The notes under the pieces were generated by a model. It was not told where the DNA came from. It saw nothing but the letters and a program-made list of their open reading frames with translations, and ran no database searches. Shown piece by piece: positions 16,205 to 24,234 of a stretch of 64,000 nucleotides of DNA. Numbering within the stretch: the first letter of the stretch is position 1; every line of letters starts with the position of its first letter. The DNA comes from Micrococcus sp023147585 (GTDB lineage: Bacteria > Actinomycetota > Actinomycetes > Actinomycetales > Micrococcaceae). The position numbers and the translations under genes are program-made. The stretch spans positions 992,001 to 1,056,000 of the forward strand of contig NZ_CP085253.1 in assembly GCF_044872765.1 (NCBI RefSeq), written 5' to 3'.

Positions 16205-18175
16205 TCAGTCCTCACCTGCGATCTCAGCGATCAGGTCCTCAGTCTCCGCCTCGAGAGCACGGATGTCTGCCTGGATCTCGGCAAGTGTGCGCATTGGCAC
16301 GGGCTTGTAGAAATGACGAGTGAACGAGATCTCGTAGCCGATCTTCGTCTTCGAGTCGTCGATCCAGGCGTCAGGGGCGTATGGCTCGACTTCGCGATGA
16401 AAAAACGCTTCGATGCCGTCGGCATAGTCACCCGCGGGCTCGGTGAGCGGTACTTGCTCGGTGTCGCGCAACTCGGTGTCAGGCTCGTACTCGACGACGC
16501 GGGCGCGGCCGTCGATGACGGCTTCGTACCTCCCGTGCAGCGGATCGGGTGTCGCGGCGTACGGCAGTGCCTTGCGGATGAGAGACGGTGCACTTTCGTC
16601 GCGCACGCCGTCCTTTTTCAGCTGCTTGATCTCCTTCGCGGTGTAGACACGGTGTGGGTCGACACCGGCGATGCGCAAGGGCCGTTCGACGGTGATCTTG
16701 TGGTATCCGAAGTCCACACCGTCGAATACCTTCGAGTGGTCGGTGTCTTCGTACTCGTCGAACGCCTTGAACGCCTCGAGGACCTTGTCGGCGTCAGTCG
16801 AGCTGACCTCGACGCCCTTCTCGCCCAGGTTTTTGCGCAATGGCGTGAACCAGTCGGTGGCGTCGATGAGCTGGACCTTGCCCTTGCGGCGATCTTCCTT
16901 GCGGTTGGAGAGCACCCACACGTACGTGGCGATGCCGGTGTTGTAGAACATCTTCAGCGGCAGCGCGACGATCGCTTCGAGCCAGTCGTTCTCGATGATC
17001 CATCGACGAATGTTGCTCTCGCCCTGGCCAGCGTCACCGGTGAACAGCGAGGAGCCGTTGTGCACCGATGCGATCCGAGAGCCGAGCTTGGTGCCCTGCT
17101 TCATCTTCGAGATCAGATTCGCGAGGAACATCAGTTGTCCGTCGCTGCTGCGCGTCACGAGCGAGTACTCGCGGTCATTGTCGTGATTGACGATGAATCG
17201 CGGGTCGATGATCTTCTTCGCGCCACCGAGGCGGTCCTGGTCAGTCTTCCAACTCTTGCCATACGGCGGGTTGGAGAGCATGAAGTCGAACTCCTGCCCT
17301 GCGAAGGCGTCATTCGATAGTGTGGAGTACTCGGGACCACCGACGATGTTGTCGGCCGCCTTGCCGTCGCCCTTGAGGATCAGGTCGGCCTTCGCGATCG
17401 CATACGTCTCGGCGTTGATCTCCTGCCCATACAGATGCGTGGAGACCTTCTTGCCAGACGACTCCGTGAGGTGCTTCAGGGTCTCCTCGGCGACGGTGAG
17501 CATGCCACCGGTGCCCATCGCACCGTCGTAGAGCCGATAGGTACCCGACGGGATCGCGTCAGCAATCGGTTCAAACATCAGCCGGGTCATGAGTCGGACA
17601 GCGTCGCGCGGTGTCCAGTGCTCGCCGGCCTCTTCGTTGTTCTCCTCGTTGAAGCGGCGCACCAGCTCTTCGAAGACCGTACCCATCCCATGGTTGTCCA
17701 TCCCTGCCGGGGAGAGATCCAGATCCGGCGCGAGGAACTTCTCGATCAACGCACCGAGCGCGTCAGCCTTCGTGAGCCGAGGTAGCTGGTTACGGAACTC
17801 GAAGTTGTCGATGATCTCCTGCACGTTGGGCGAGAAGCCATCAAGGTACGCCTCGAAGTTCTGCCGCAGCCGTGTGGAGTTCGAGATGTGCCGCAAATCC
17901 TGCAGCGAGAAACCAGACGTGTTGTAGAAGTCCTGCTTGGCCGCATCACGCAGCGGTGCGTCCTGGTCGGCAACCCCAGCCTCATCCAGCATCTTCTTCA
18001 TCGCCACCACTGCATCGCGCGTCGGGCCGAGGACGCTGTCCAGGCGACGCAGAACCGTGAAGGGAAGGATCACGTCGCGGTACTTGCCCCGGACATAGAG
18101 GTCGCGGAGGACATCGTCAGCGATGTTCCAGATGAGCGCCACAATTCGAGAGTGGTTGATGGAGCTGTGTGGCAC
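16205..18175 (-). CDS. hsdM: Type I DNA methyltransferase subunit M (HsdM)
   Basis: 656 residues. The N-terminal HsdM helical domain includes LWNIAD-like residues and ILPFTVLRRLD (36-46). The methylase domain carries HWTPRD (186-191), the SAM motif YDGAMGTGGML (216-226) and the adenine-N6 motif NPPYGKSW (302-309). The long C-terminal region with a coiled end (LAEIQADIRALEAETEDL) is used for HsdS contact. The stop shares a base with the hsdS start. The enzyme needs HsdS for site recognition, so it is probably inactive here. About 30 bases before the ATG there is a short AT-richer leader. Confidence 0.93.
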   Translation of the reverse strand: MPHSSINHSRIVALIWNIADDVLRDLYVRGKYRDVILPFTVLRRLDSVLGPTRDAVVAMKKMLDEAGVADQDAPLRDAAKQDFYNTSGFSLQDLRHISNSTRLRQNFEAYLDGFSPNVQEIIDNFEFRNQLPRLTKADALGALIEKFLAPDLDLSPAGMDNHGMGTVFEELVRRFNEENNEEAGEHWTPRDAVRLMTRLMFEPIADAIPSGTYRLYDGAMGTGGMLTVAEETLKHLTESSGKKVSTHLYGQEINAETYAIAKADLILKGDGKAADNIVGGPEYSTLSNDAFAGQEFDFMLSNPPYGKSWKTDQDRLGGAKKIIDPRFIVNHDNDREYSLVTRSSDGQLMFLANLISKMKQGTKLGSRIASVHNGSSLFTGDAGQGESNIRRWIIENDWLEAIVALPLKMFYNTGIATYVWVLSNRKEDRRKGKVQLIDATDWFTPLRKNLGEKGVEVSSTDADKVLEAFKAFDEYEDTDHSKVFDGVDFGYHKITVERPLRIAGVDPHRVYTAKEIKQLKKDGVRDESAPSLIRKALPYAATPDPLHGRYEAVIDGRARVVEYEPDTELRDTEQVPLTEPAGDYADGIEAFFHREVEPYAPDAWIDDSKTKIGYEISFTRHFYKPVPMRTLAEIQADIRALEAETEDLIAEIAGED

Positions 18176-18374
18176 GGGGATCCTTCACTTGTGACTAGAC
18201 AACCTGCCGAGCGGCAGTGCGACGAGACTGGCACTCGTGATGCCGCCCAACCAATGCTGAAGGTAGACGGCACCACTGTCACTATCTCAGCTCGAACGAA
18301 GTCTTGCCCGCCCGGGTCAGGCTTCCACGATGCTCATCCCGTCCGCCAGCCAAGACCAACTCACGCAGCGGACA

Positions 18375-18617
18375 TCACCGGCGAACGATTAGAGCGTGCG
18401 CCTCGACGCCCAGTTGCTCGGCCAAGGCGTCGACGGAATCCAGGGTGAGGTTGCGTTCTCCACGCTCGATGCCAGCGAGGTACCGAGTCGAGACACCGAG
18501 CTCCTCAGCGAGGCCCTCCTGCGACAGATGGCGCGCAAGGCGCAGATCGCGCACCTGCGCTCCGAGCACCTTCTTCAGCGGTTCTGTCACACAACCAGCC
18601 TCAGATCTGGTAGTCAT
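18375..18617 (-). CDS. Xre-type helix-turn-helix regulator, short
   Basis: 80 residues from the ATG at 18617; longer in-frame upstream extensions are low-quality Arg-rich sequence and were not used. The HTH_3 domain runs from VLGAQVRDLRLARHLSQEGL through STRYLAGIERGERNLTL to LAEQLGVEAH. It is a likely DNA-binding dimer. It is placed 199 bp upstream of hsdM on the same strand, where control of the restriction-modification operon (a C-protein-like role) is a reasonable inference, but no operator is identified. The gap 18176-18374 holds no other gene. Confidence 0.75.
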   Translation of the reverse strand: MTTRSEAGCVTEPLKKVLGAQVRDLRLARHLSQEGLAEELGVSTRYLAGIERGERNLTLDSVDALAEQLGVEAHALIVRR

Positions 18618-18709
18618 GACTTCCAGGAAGTTATCGCTTCCGGTAGCGGCCGAGACAGGGTCGCGCGACTCGCGCTGAGCCGCATCCGGCCTCGAAGGAG
18701 AGCGTGTCG

Positions 18710-19338
18710 ATGTTCGAATCGCAGCAGATCCCCGACGGGAGCTCGACAGCTCTCCCCCGCGTCCTGCACACACCACGGAGCAGGGCGCTGCTCTCAGAAT
18801 CGTGGGCCCAAGCAGACGAGGCGAAGCGGAGGGAGCGGGCAGGCGACGACCTCCAGCTTCCGTATGACGCCTATGCAGCCGGCGAACCCTGTCGCGCATG
18901 TGGGCGCGCCCTTCTCGGTGAGCCAGCCCTGGGTACTGATGAAGAGGCCTTGCACTGATCGACGCCGACAATGCCCAGTTCCGCGCCGAGCACGCGGGAT
19001 GCAGCATGGGCGTCTGGCGTCTCAAGAACAGCAGGGTGGAGCACTGCCACCTGTGCTGCCCATTCCCGCTACTTTCGCCGGCTCAACTCGATGAGCTCCA
19101 ACAGCTCCTATACCCACCCTCATTGCACATTGACCGCAGCGCCACCTGGCGAGTGGAACTGACCTGCCAGCATGTCGAGACCCTGGCCGGGCATTCCCCT
19201 CGCTACGTTGAACCAACCGTTCAATGCACCGAATGCGCCGTCATCCGCGGCGTGGTCAAAGCCGTGCCGATCGATGACCAGGCAAAGGATAGTGACGACG
19301 GCAGAGACATCGAGAGCCTCCAGCCCGGCTATCAACGA
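18710..19338 (+). pseudogene. Zinc-finger protein gene, frameshifted; family not recognised
   Basis: The first frame (from ATG 18710; ATG 18704 is also possible) codes about 82 residues ending GEPCRACGRALLGEPALGTD, with a CxxC pair, and stops at TGA 18956-18958. The next frame carries on without a usable start: AQFRAEHAGC, SRVEHCHLCCPF, LTCQHVETLAGHS, VQCTECAVIRGVV. The cysteine pairs and even codon use on both sides of the stop suggest one protein of about 210 residues broken by a +1-type shift near 18950. I do not know the function; a nucleic-acid-binding role is only a guess from the zinc-ligand pattern. Confidence 0.5.
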
Positions 19339-19595
19339 CTCACAGATGAGCAATGGAGCTGGATCGAGCACATCGTTCACACAGAAGATGGCCCTCGCCG
19401 CGGGCGGCCACGCGCTGACGTCGCACGATCGTCGACGCGGCTTTCTACAACACCCGCACTGGCATCACTTGACGCAAGCTCCCGGCAGAGTTCGGGTCAT
19501 GACAGACCGCCTTGCGCCGGCACCACCAATTGATCGCGAGCTCCCAATGGGACGAGATCACTCGCACACTGGCGGAACGAGACCTGCCCCAGTGA
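19339..19595 (+). pseudogene. IS5-type transposase N-terminal remnant
   Basis: Reads LTDEQWSWIEHIVHTEDGP and RRGRPRADV in the frame of the zinc-finger gene, then in the +2 frame IVDAAFYNTRTGIT-stop-RKLPAEFGS-stop-QTALRRHHQL and WDEITRTLAERDLPQ. This is the usual opening of IS5-group transposases (LTDEQW, GRPR.D, YRTGI.W..LP..FG.W). Both TGA codons stand where the family has the tryptophans of GI-W and G-W, so each is one TGG to TGA transition. A frameshift and two nonsense codons make it dead; the DDE domain is missing. Confidence 0.65.
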
Positions 19596-19740
19596 ACCGC
19601 GCCGTCGTTGAGACGACCGACTTTTAAGTCAGGCTGCTTATTGAGTCAGCGCACCTGCCGAGAGATCGCGTGTCGCACTACTCGAACCCACCCCGGAACT
19701 GGCCGGCCGACGCGGCTTGCACGCTCCGCCTACGCGCCGC

Positions 19741-19924
19741 GAAAGGAAGACTCGACCCCTGCAGAAGCTCCACAGAGGTCGATCAAAGCCCCAGGTGAGC
19801 GAAGAAAACGCTTAGCAACTGATGGTAGATCGGAACTGGTCCGCCGAACTAGATCGGAATCTGCGAGAGTAAAAACCCTGGTCAGACGCCCCTCTTAGAC
19901 ATTGAAGCGGAGTTCAACCACGTC
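19741..19924. repeat. Diverged direct copy of the ychF 3' end and downstream flank, left copy
   Basis: 184 bp matching 22592-22774 at roughly 80% by eye, same orientation. Shared blocks include CACAGAGG, GATCAAAGCCCCAGGT, GCAACTGATGGTAGATCGGA, CTGGTCAGACG and TTAGACATTGAA. The right end codes on the minus strand GDVVELRFNV and TAA (19895-19897), the last ten residues of YchF. The copies enclose the CBASS genes. This fits a mobile element that integrated at the ychF 3' end and carried its own version of that end, but no integrase is seen. Confidence 0.8.
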
Positions 19925-20499
19925 GCCGCGGTCGCGACAGGGGCATACAACCCGATGGAGCCGGCTTACGTAGAGTAGTTGCGCGGCCGCACTCGGCTCC
20001 GGCGCGGAATCGGCCTGCGACGCACTCTCAACTATTGCGCCGGCGGGCGACGAAGGCGACGCCAAGCGGCAACGAGCATGGTCAGGGCCGCGCCCGTGCC
20101 TAAATCGCCTTCGGGGAGCAGTTCCGAGGAACGCTGGTCGTGCGAGTCGAGGCCGCTGACCGGGATGCTGTAGAAGTAGCCCATTCCGAATTTCCAGTCC
20201 GCCATAGCACGACGAACGCATCGAAGAAACCATGAAGACAGTTCGTTGCGAACGACGGTGAAAGGGCGCGGGAATCAGGGTCAAGAGCCTGGCCGGGGAA
20301 GAGCTGCCAGCCTAAAGCTCGGGCAGACGATGCAGAGGGGCGTCACGAAAGGCCAGAGGACGCTCATCGTGTTCTGCGCGGCGGGCGCTTCTACGCGATA
20401 GTCCGTCAGGCCACCCCACGCAGAATCGCTTCGAACCCGCGCGGCTGGAGCACCGAAACCACCACGAAGGAGAACCGGACAGCTACGTGGAGCGCGTAG
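19925..20499. other. Intergenic region between the left ychF repeat and Cap15
   Basis: 575 bp without a convincing gene apart from the short frame 20032-20205 listed separately. No tRNA, no strong terminator. G+C is lower than in the backbone. It lies downstream of the CBASS effector gene. Confidence 0.4.
20032..20205 (-). CDS. Possible 57-residue ORF, perhaps a gene remnant
   Basis: From ATG 20205 it reads MADWKFGMGYFYSIPVSG, then DSHDQRSSELLPEGDLGTGA and a basic end. Codon use is strongly G/C in third positions, more like coding DNA than its surroundings, but there is no ribosome binding site and no match I recognise. It may be the broken end of a longer gene. Confidence 0.25.
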   Translation of the reverse strand: MADWKFGMGYFYSIPVSGLDSHDQRSSELLPEGDLGTGAALTMLVAAWRRLRRPPAQ

Positions 20500-21126
20500 C
20501 TAGCCCCTATCCTTCAAAGCATCACGTGCTTCCTCGAAGTCCTCAGCGAGCGTCTTCGATCGCTTCATCAGCTTGAGCTGCCCCTTCGAATCACGGTCTG
20601 TCCAGTAACCACCCTCCAGGCGCTTCGCCGGCGAGCCTGTCACAGCAAGCACCGCTGACCCGTGGTGGATTGGGCTTCGCCCACGGATTTCGAGGCGCGG
20701 TTCATTTGTATAGACGTAGTGGAGTAGCCAAGACCCGTCCTCCTTGACCACGCGGGCAAGCGACGACTTCGACTTGGATTCATCCGAGATGAGCGTGACA
20801 GACGCGGCGGAGCTTGTCTGCCGAATAACCATGTAGACGGTCTTCGCAGGCGGCGACGAGCTTGTCGCGGGATTGATCCAGAACGACTCGAGGGTCGCTT
20901 CCCAGGTGCCGCTCAAGTTGCGACTCACTCCCGGGAACATTTGGGCGAGCTTCGACTTCCAGATCCATTGGTCCCACATCATGACCAAGACCGTGCACAC
21001 GAAAACAGCGATCGAGAAGAAGCTGAACAGGCTAATATTCGGCGCACCAGTGGTAATCCACGATCCGACGACGAAAACCAAGGAGACGATTGCCACGAGC
21101 ACTCGAATAAGGGTCCCGTTGATCAT
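20500..21126 (-). CDS. cap15: Cap15-type CBASS effector (two TM helices plus beta-barrel)
   Basis: 208 residues. Two N-terminal membrane helices (about 5-25 and 30-51) are followed by a basic linker and a beta-rich domain (about 65-190) with NLSGTWEATLESFW, IRQTSSAASVTLISDESKSK, LHYVYTNEPRLEIRGRS, HHGSAVLAV and LEGGYWTDRDSKGQL. This pattern (GTW, a strand with S.S..S, Y.Y.N.P, H.G.A.L, L.G.Y.TDR.S.G) is that of Cap15, in which the barrel binds a cyclic nucleotide and the membrane part then damages the inner membrane, killing the infected cell. The ATG overlaps the CD-NTase stop by four bases. Assignment is by eye. Confidence 0.75.
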   Translation of the reverse strand: MINGTLIRVLVAIVSLVFVVGSWITTGAPNISLFSFFSIAVFVCTVLVMMWDQWIWKSKLAQMFPGVSRNLSGTWEATLESFWINPATSSSPPAKTVYMVIRQTSSAASVTLISDESKSKSSLARVVKEDGSWLLHYVYTNEPRLEIRGRSPIHHGSAVLAVTGSPAKRLEGGYWTDRDSKGQLKLMKRSKTLAEDFEEARDALKDRG

Positions 21127-22010
21127 TCGAACTCCATATAATCCCAGGCGTCGCTCGCGAACTTATGAACCTGCGCTCTAGTCCACTTCTGAGCAGGGTG
21201 AAACAGGAACTTCGCACCATTCGCTTCCACCCATCGATCATTATCAGGCTCACGTCCCATGGTGGAGTTGAAGATCTTCGCCAGGCATCCGCGCATCGTT
21301 CCGCGCCAAGTGTCTCGCGAGAAGTACTCTTCGGGGCAGTTGTAGATAAGGCACTCGAGAAGGTATGACGGAACTTCCTCGGTCAGGCCCTTCGCGACGA
21401 GCTCGTTCTCCAGCCGCTTGAGGATGCGCACAGTCTTCTTGTAGAAACCATTCGTGCGCACGTTCTTTTCCTTGCCGCGCTCAAGCTGGAGCTTCGGATA
21501 GTTAACGATGGACGTGCCGTCTTTTTTGAAGACCTTCGTACCTTGGCGATAGGTACCGTCTGAGAAGTAGAGCTTGTACTGGAACGAGGGCACCACGTCG
21601 GCGTTGACGCGTGCCGAACTGGCTTCAACCTCGAACGCCGTCGACCCCGCCGTGACAGCCCCGGGGAACTTCTTCTCAAGCGCTGCGGCGATCTCCGCCC
21701 TCAGTTTCTCCGGGGTCCATGGACCCGTGTAAGGACTCCCTGCAGGGTGTCCACCCTTGGCAGGATCGTACTCCTGCCAGTAGCAGACATCTGTGCACTC
21801 GATGACGATGTCGACGTCGCTGTCTGACTTCACGTTCGTGTTGTTGGCGTAGGAGCCCTTCGCGTAGACGGAGAAGTCATTGCGGTAGCCATCGAACCCC
21901 TCGTGAGCGTCGATCGCCTCTCGAATCATTCGCTCGGTGCGCTCCTGTTTGTCTTTCTCGGTCGGGCTCGAGGGTCCCGTCCACCCAGCCAATTTCTCTT
22001 CAGTAACCAC
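21123..22010 (-). CDS. CD-NTase (cGAS/DncV-like nucleotidyltransferase) of a CBASS system
   Basis: 295 residues from GTG at 22010, chosen because AAAGGAGA lies just before it; an ATG at 22037 or 22067 would add 9 or 19 residues without a good ribosome site. The nucleotidyltransferase motif is YAKGSYANNTNVKSDSDVDI (about residues 49-68: GS pair, then Asp65 and Asp67). A third acidic strand is NADVVPSFQY. The C-terminal half is helical, with KKTVRILKRLENEL and PSYLLECLIYNCP, as in CD-NTases. These enzymes make a cyclic di- or trinucleotide on phage infection; the product cannot be told by reading. It is coupled to the effector by an ATGA overlap. No Cap2/Cap3 or HORMA/TRIP13 genes follow, so it is a minimal type I CBASS. 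Confidence 0.82.
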   Translation of the reverse strand: MVTEEKLAGWTGPSSPTEKDKQERTERMIREAIDAHEGFDGYRNDFSVYAKGSYANNTNVKSDSDVDIVIECTDVCYWQEYDPAKGGHPAGSPYTGPWTPEKLRAEIAAALEKKFPGAVTAGSTAFEVEASSARVNADVVPSFQYKLYFSDGTYRQGTKVFKKDGTSIVNYPKLQLERGKEKNVRTNGFYKKTVRILKRLENELVAKGLTEEVPSYLLECLIYNCPEEYFSRDTWRGTMRGCLAKIFNSTMGREPDNDRWVEANGAKFLFHPAQKWTRAQVHKFASDAWDYMEFE

Positions 22011-22129
22011 GAATCTCCTTTGCCTTGTTTGTCCCATCGAGCACAAGTTCGGTCCGCACTCTCCCACCCGGCGACCGCGCCGGAGGGCGACCTATAAGCA
22101 CAGCAGAGTCGCCACGACGGCTAGCCCAG

Positions 22130-22527
22130 AACCGCGTCCGGTCGAGCGGGACCTATTCACCGTCTTGGTCCGCAGCTTCATCGTGACTCTGGTGATACTC
22201 GTCCCGCTCGAACTCGGACTCACCATCTCAATGCTGGAGATCTTCCCCTTTCTGAAGTACCTTCCCGCTCTCACCGGCGTCCGGCTCCTCACCGGCTATC
22301 CAAGCACAGCTATCCTCGACCCGATACAAGGAGACCTAGTTGTGATGGCAACGTGGCCAGGGGCTGCCTCGGTGAGCGCATTGATCGTGTTCGAGCGGCG
22401 AGATGCCGGTAGTTGGGCGACCGTAATGTTTAAGCTAGGACCTGCAACGATCGATCCCAGTCGAGTTCCGAGTTTTGAGTCAACGCGAGCTCCGAGTCAG
22501 CCCTCTCACCGACAAATCCCCCGCTGA
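22130..22527 (+). pseudogene. Possible C-terminal remnant of an ABC-2-type permease
   Basis: An open plus-strand stretch coding two or three hydrophobic segments: LFTVLVRSFIVTLVILVPLE, then FLKYLPALTGVRLLTGYPST, GDLVVMATWPGAASVSALIV and an FERRDA end, resembling the last helix and RRDA tail of ABC-2 permeases. It has no good start or ribosome site, runs on into low-quality sequence, and no ATPase partner is near. The remainder of 22011-22591 shows nothing else. Confidence 0.35.
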
Positions 22528-22591
22528 ACGACTTTGACCACCCTCCAACATACCACCCGAGGCGGCGTCCCAGAGACGCTCCCGCACCGCA

Positions 22592-22774
22592 GAAAGCAGG
22601 ATCGGCCCCTGCGGAAATTCCACAGAGGCCGATCAAAGCCCCAGGTCAGCGGCACAAACGCGTAGCAACTGATGGTAGATCGGAACTCGTCCGCCGAGCC
22701 TGATCGCCAGCCGCGAAGGTAAACCCCCCTGGTCAGACGGCCTTTTTAGACATTGAACCTGAATTCAACCACGT
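22592..22774. repeat. ychF 3' end and downstream flank, right (native) copy
   Basis: Partner of 19741-19924. It includes the last nine codons and stop of the intact ychF (TAA at 22746-22748) and 154 bp beyond. The 2.85 kb between the two copies holds the CBASS genes. Confidence 0.8.
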
Positions 22775-23831
22775 CCCCGTCCCGCATCACGTAGTCCTTG
22801 CCCTCCATGCGCACCTTGCCGGCAGCCTTGGCATCGGCCATGGACCCGGCGGCGATTAGGTCGTCGAAGCTGACGATCTCCGCCTTGATGAAACCGCGCT
22901 GGAAGTCGGTGTGGATCACGCCAGCGGCCTCGGGCGCCGTCGCGCCGACCGGGATGGTCCACGCGCGCGTCTCCTTGGGCCCCGCCGTCAGGTACGTCTG
23001 CAGGCCGAGGGTGGAGAAGCCCACGCGGGCCAGCTGGTCCAGCCCGGACTCGTCCTGCCCGGCCATCTCCAGCATCTCGGCGGCCTCCTCCTCGGAGAGC
23101 TCCACGAGGTCGGACTCGAGCTTGGCGTCCAGGAACACGGCGTCGGCGGGGGCCACCAGATCGCGCAGGTCCTGCTGCTTGGCCTCGTCCCCCAGCACAC
23201 CCTCGTCGGAGTTGAACACGTAGATGAACGGCTTGGCGGTGAGCAGGCTCAGCTCGCGCAGCCGGTCCATGTCCAGCTTGTCCTTGTCCTTCGCCGCGAA
23301 GATCGTCTCGCCCCGCTCCAGCACCGCGAGCGCGGCCTGGAGCGCCTCGAGGTCGGCGGGCTCCTTCTTCTTGCCCTTGACCTCCTTCTCGACGCGCGGG
23401 ATCGCCTTCTCCACGGTCTGCATGTCCGCGATGATCAGCTCGGTGTTGATGGTCTCCATGTCCGAGGCCGGGTCCACCTTGCCGTCCACGTGGATGACGT
23501 CGCCGTCGTCGAACGCGCGCACCACCTGCGCGATCGCGTGGGCCTCACGGATGTTCGCCAGGAACTGATTGCCTAGGCCCTCCCCCTCGGAGGCGCCCTT
23601 CACGATGCCGGCGATGTCCACGAAGGACACCGTGGCCGGCAGGATGCGCTCGGAGCCGAAGATCTCGGCCAGCTGGGGCAGCCGCTCGTCCGGCAGGTTC
23701 ACCACGCCCACGTTCGGCTCGATCGTCGCGAACGGATAGTTCGCCGCGAGCACGGTCTGGCGCGTCAGCGCGTTGAACAGGGTCGACTTGCCCACGTTGG
23801 GCAGTCCCACGAATCCGATAGTCAAAGCCAC
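22746..23831 (-). CDS. ychF: Ribosome-associated GTP/ATPase YchF (Obg-like)
   Basis: 361 residues from GTG at 23831, the normal size for YchF; earlier in-frame codons run through the repeat array and are not used. The protein opens ALTIGFVGLPNVGKSTLFNA (P-loop GLPNVGKS) and has FVDIAGIVKGASEGEGLGN (switch region). A coiled-coil insertion lies around KAIPRVEKEVKGKKKEP, and the C-terminal TGS domain ends GKDYVMRDGDVVEFRFNV. YchF binds ATP in preference to GTP and associates with ribosomes in stress responses. The 3' end is duplicated 2.85 kb away, beyond the CBASS genes. Confidence 0.96.
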   Translation of the reverse strand: MALTIGFVGLPNVGKSTLFNALTRQTVLAANYPFATIEPNVGVVNLPDERLPQLAEIFGSERILPATVSFVDIAGIVKGASEGEGLGNQFLANIREAHAIAQVVRAFDDGDVIHVDGKVDPASDMETINTELIIADMQTVEKAIPRVEKEVKGKKKEPADLEALQAALAVLERGETIFAAKDKDKLDMDRLRELSLLTAKPFIYVFNSDEGVLGDEAKQQDLRDLVAPADAVFLDAKLESDLVELSEEEAAEMLEMAGQDESGLDQLARVGFSTLGLQTYLTAGPKETRAWTIPVGATAPEAAGVIHTDFQRGFIKAEIVSFDDLIAAGSMADAKAAGKVRMEGKDYVMRDGDVVEFRFNV

Positions 23832-23886
23832 AGTCCGGCAGTCTACCGGCGGGCTCACCGCAGCGGAGGCGTCCCGCACCGGCCCC

Positions 23887-24073
23887 GTTCCGTGGGCAGA
23901 ACCGGCAGCCCCGCCCGCTCCGCGGGCAGAGAGCGCGCTCTCCCCTGTTCCGGGGGCAGAACCGGCAGGGTTTTCGCTTCCGGGGGCAGAAACCTTCGCT
24001 CTCCTGCCCACGGAACCCAGAGGCCCGGCGGCCACGGGGTCCGGCAGCCCCAGCCCCCGCGTGCCCACGGAAC
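23887..24073. repeat. 30-bp-period repeat array upstream of ychF, with two inverted half units
   Basis: Four direct units start exactly 30 bp apart at 23887, 23917, 23947 and 23977. They share a core TTCCGNGGGCAGA (unit 2 begins CTCCG) with variable second halves. Two copies in the opposite sense, TGCCCACGGAACCCAGAG, are at 24005 and 24062 and can pair over 12 bp with unit 1. It lies 56 to 242 bp upstream of the ychF start codon. The rest of 23832-24234 has no gene I can support. It may be a regulatory array, an extragenic palindromic cluster or a degenerate coding repeat. Confidence 0.75.
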
Positions 24074-24234
24074 CCAGAGACCCGCACCGCCCAGCACGCA
24101 TCCCCGCCCAGATGACCGATCCGTAGGGTCGACGGGCCGCCCAGACCCCGTCGAGAGTAAGCACACCTGCGTCTGCCGACCAGAGGGCGACAGCCGAGAC
24201 CGCGGGGCCACCGGGTCCACCCCACGCCAAGTCC

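Larger units (their letters stand above)
13462..16205 (-). pseudogene. hsdS: Type I specificity subunit gene hsdS, broken by an ISL3 element and a nonsense codon
   Basis: Three pieces of one minus-strand reading frame. The first piece, 15661-16205, starts with the ATG that overlaps the hsdM stop (TGATG) and codes the first target-recognition domain (TRD) and the helix ending NARIDKAISAKR. The second piece, 13822-14238, continues after removal of the IS with GLIALLEERKQAVTAETF and TRD2 to FLVHQI. The third piece is from 13818 down to 13462 (RIALATQGSTVGHF, IEEVRRN, the C-terminal helix). Removing the IS plus one target copy (1430 bp) restores frame across the junction. A TAA at 13819-13821 then remains in the middle of TRD2. 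The gene would be about 430 residues if whole. Both lesions are independent, so the subunit is almost certainly absent unless a second hsdS exists elsewhere. Confidence 0.88.

Noticed and set aside
20400..20470. Possible tRNA-like stretch with TTCGAACCC
   Set aside because: No acceptor or anticodon stems can be paired around it.
22092..22292. Minus-strand 66-codon frame
   Set aside because: Basic, low-complexity and antisense to the better membrane-protein-like frame; no ribosome site.
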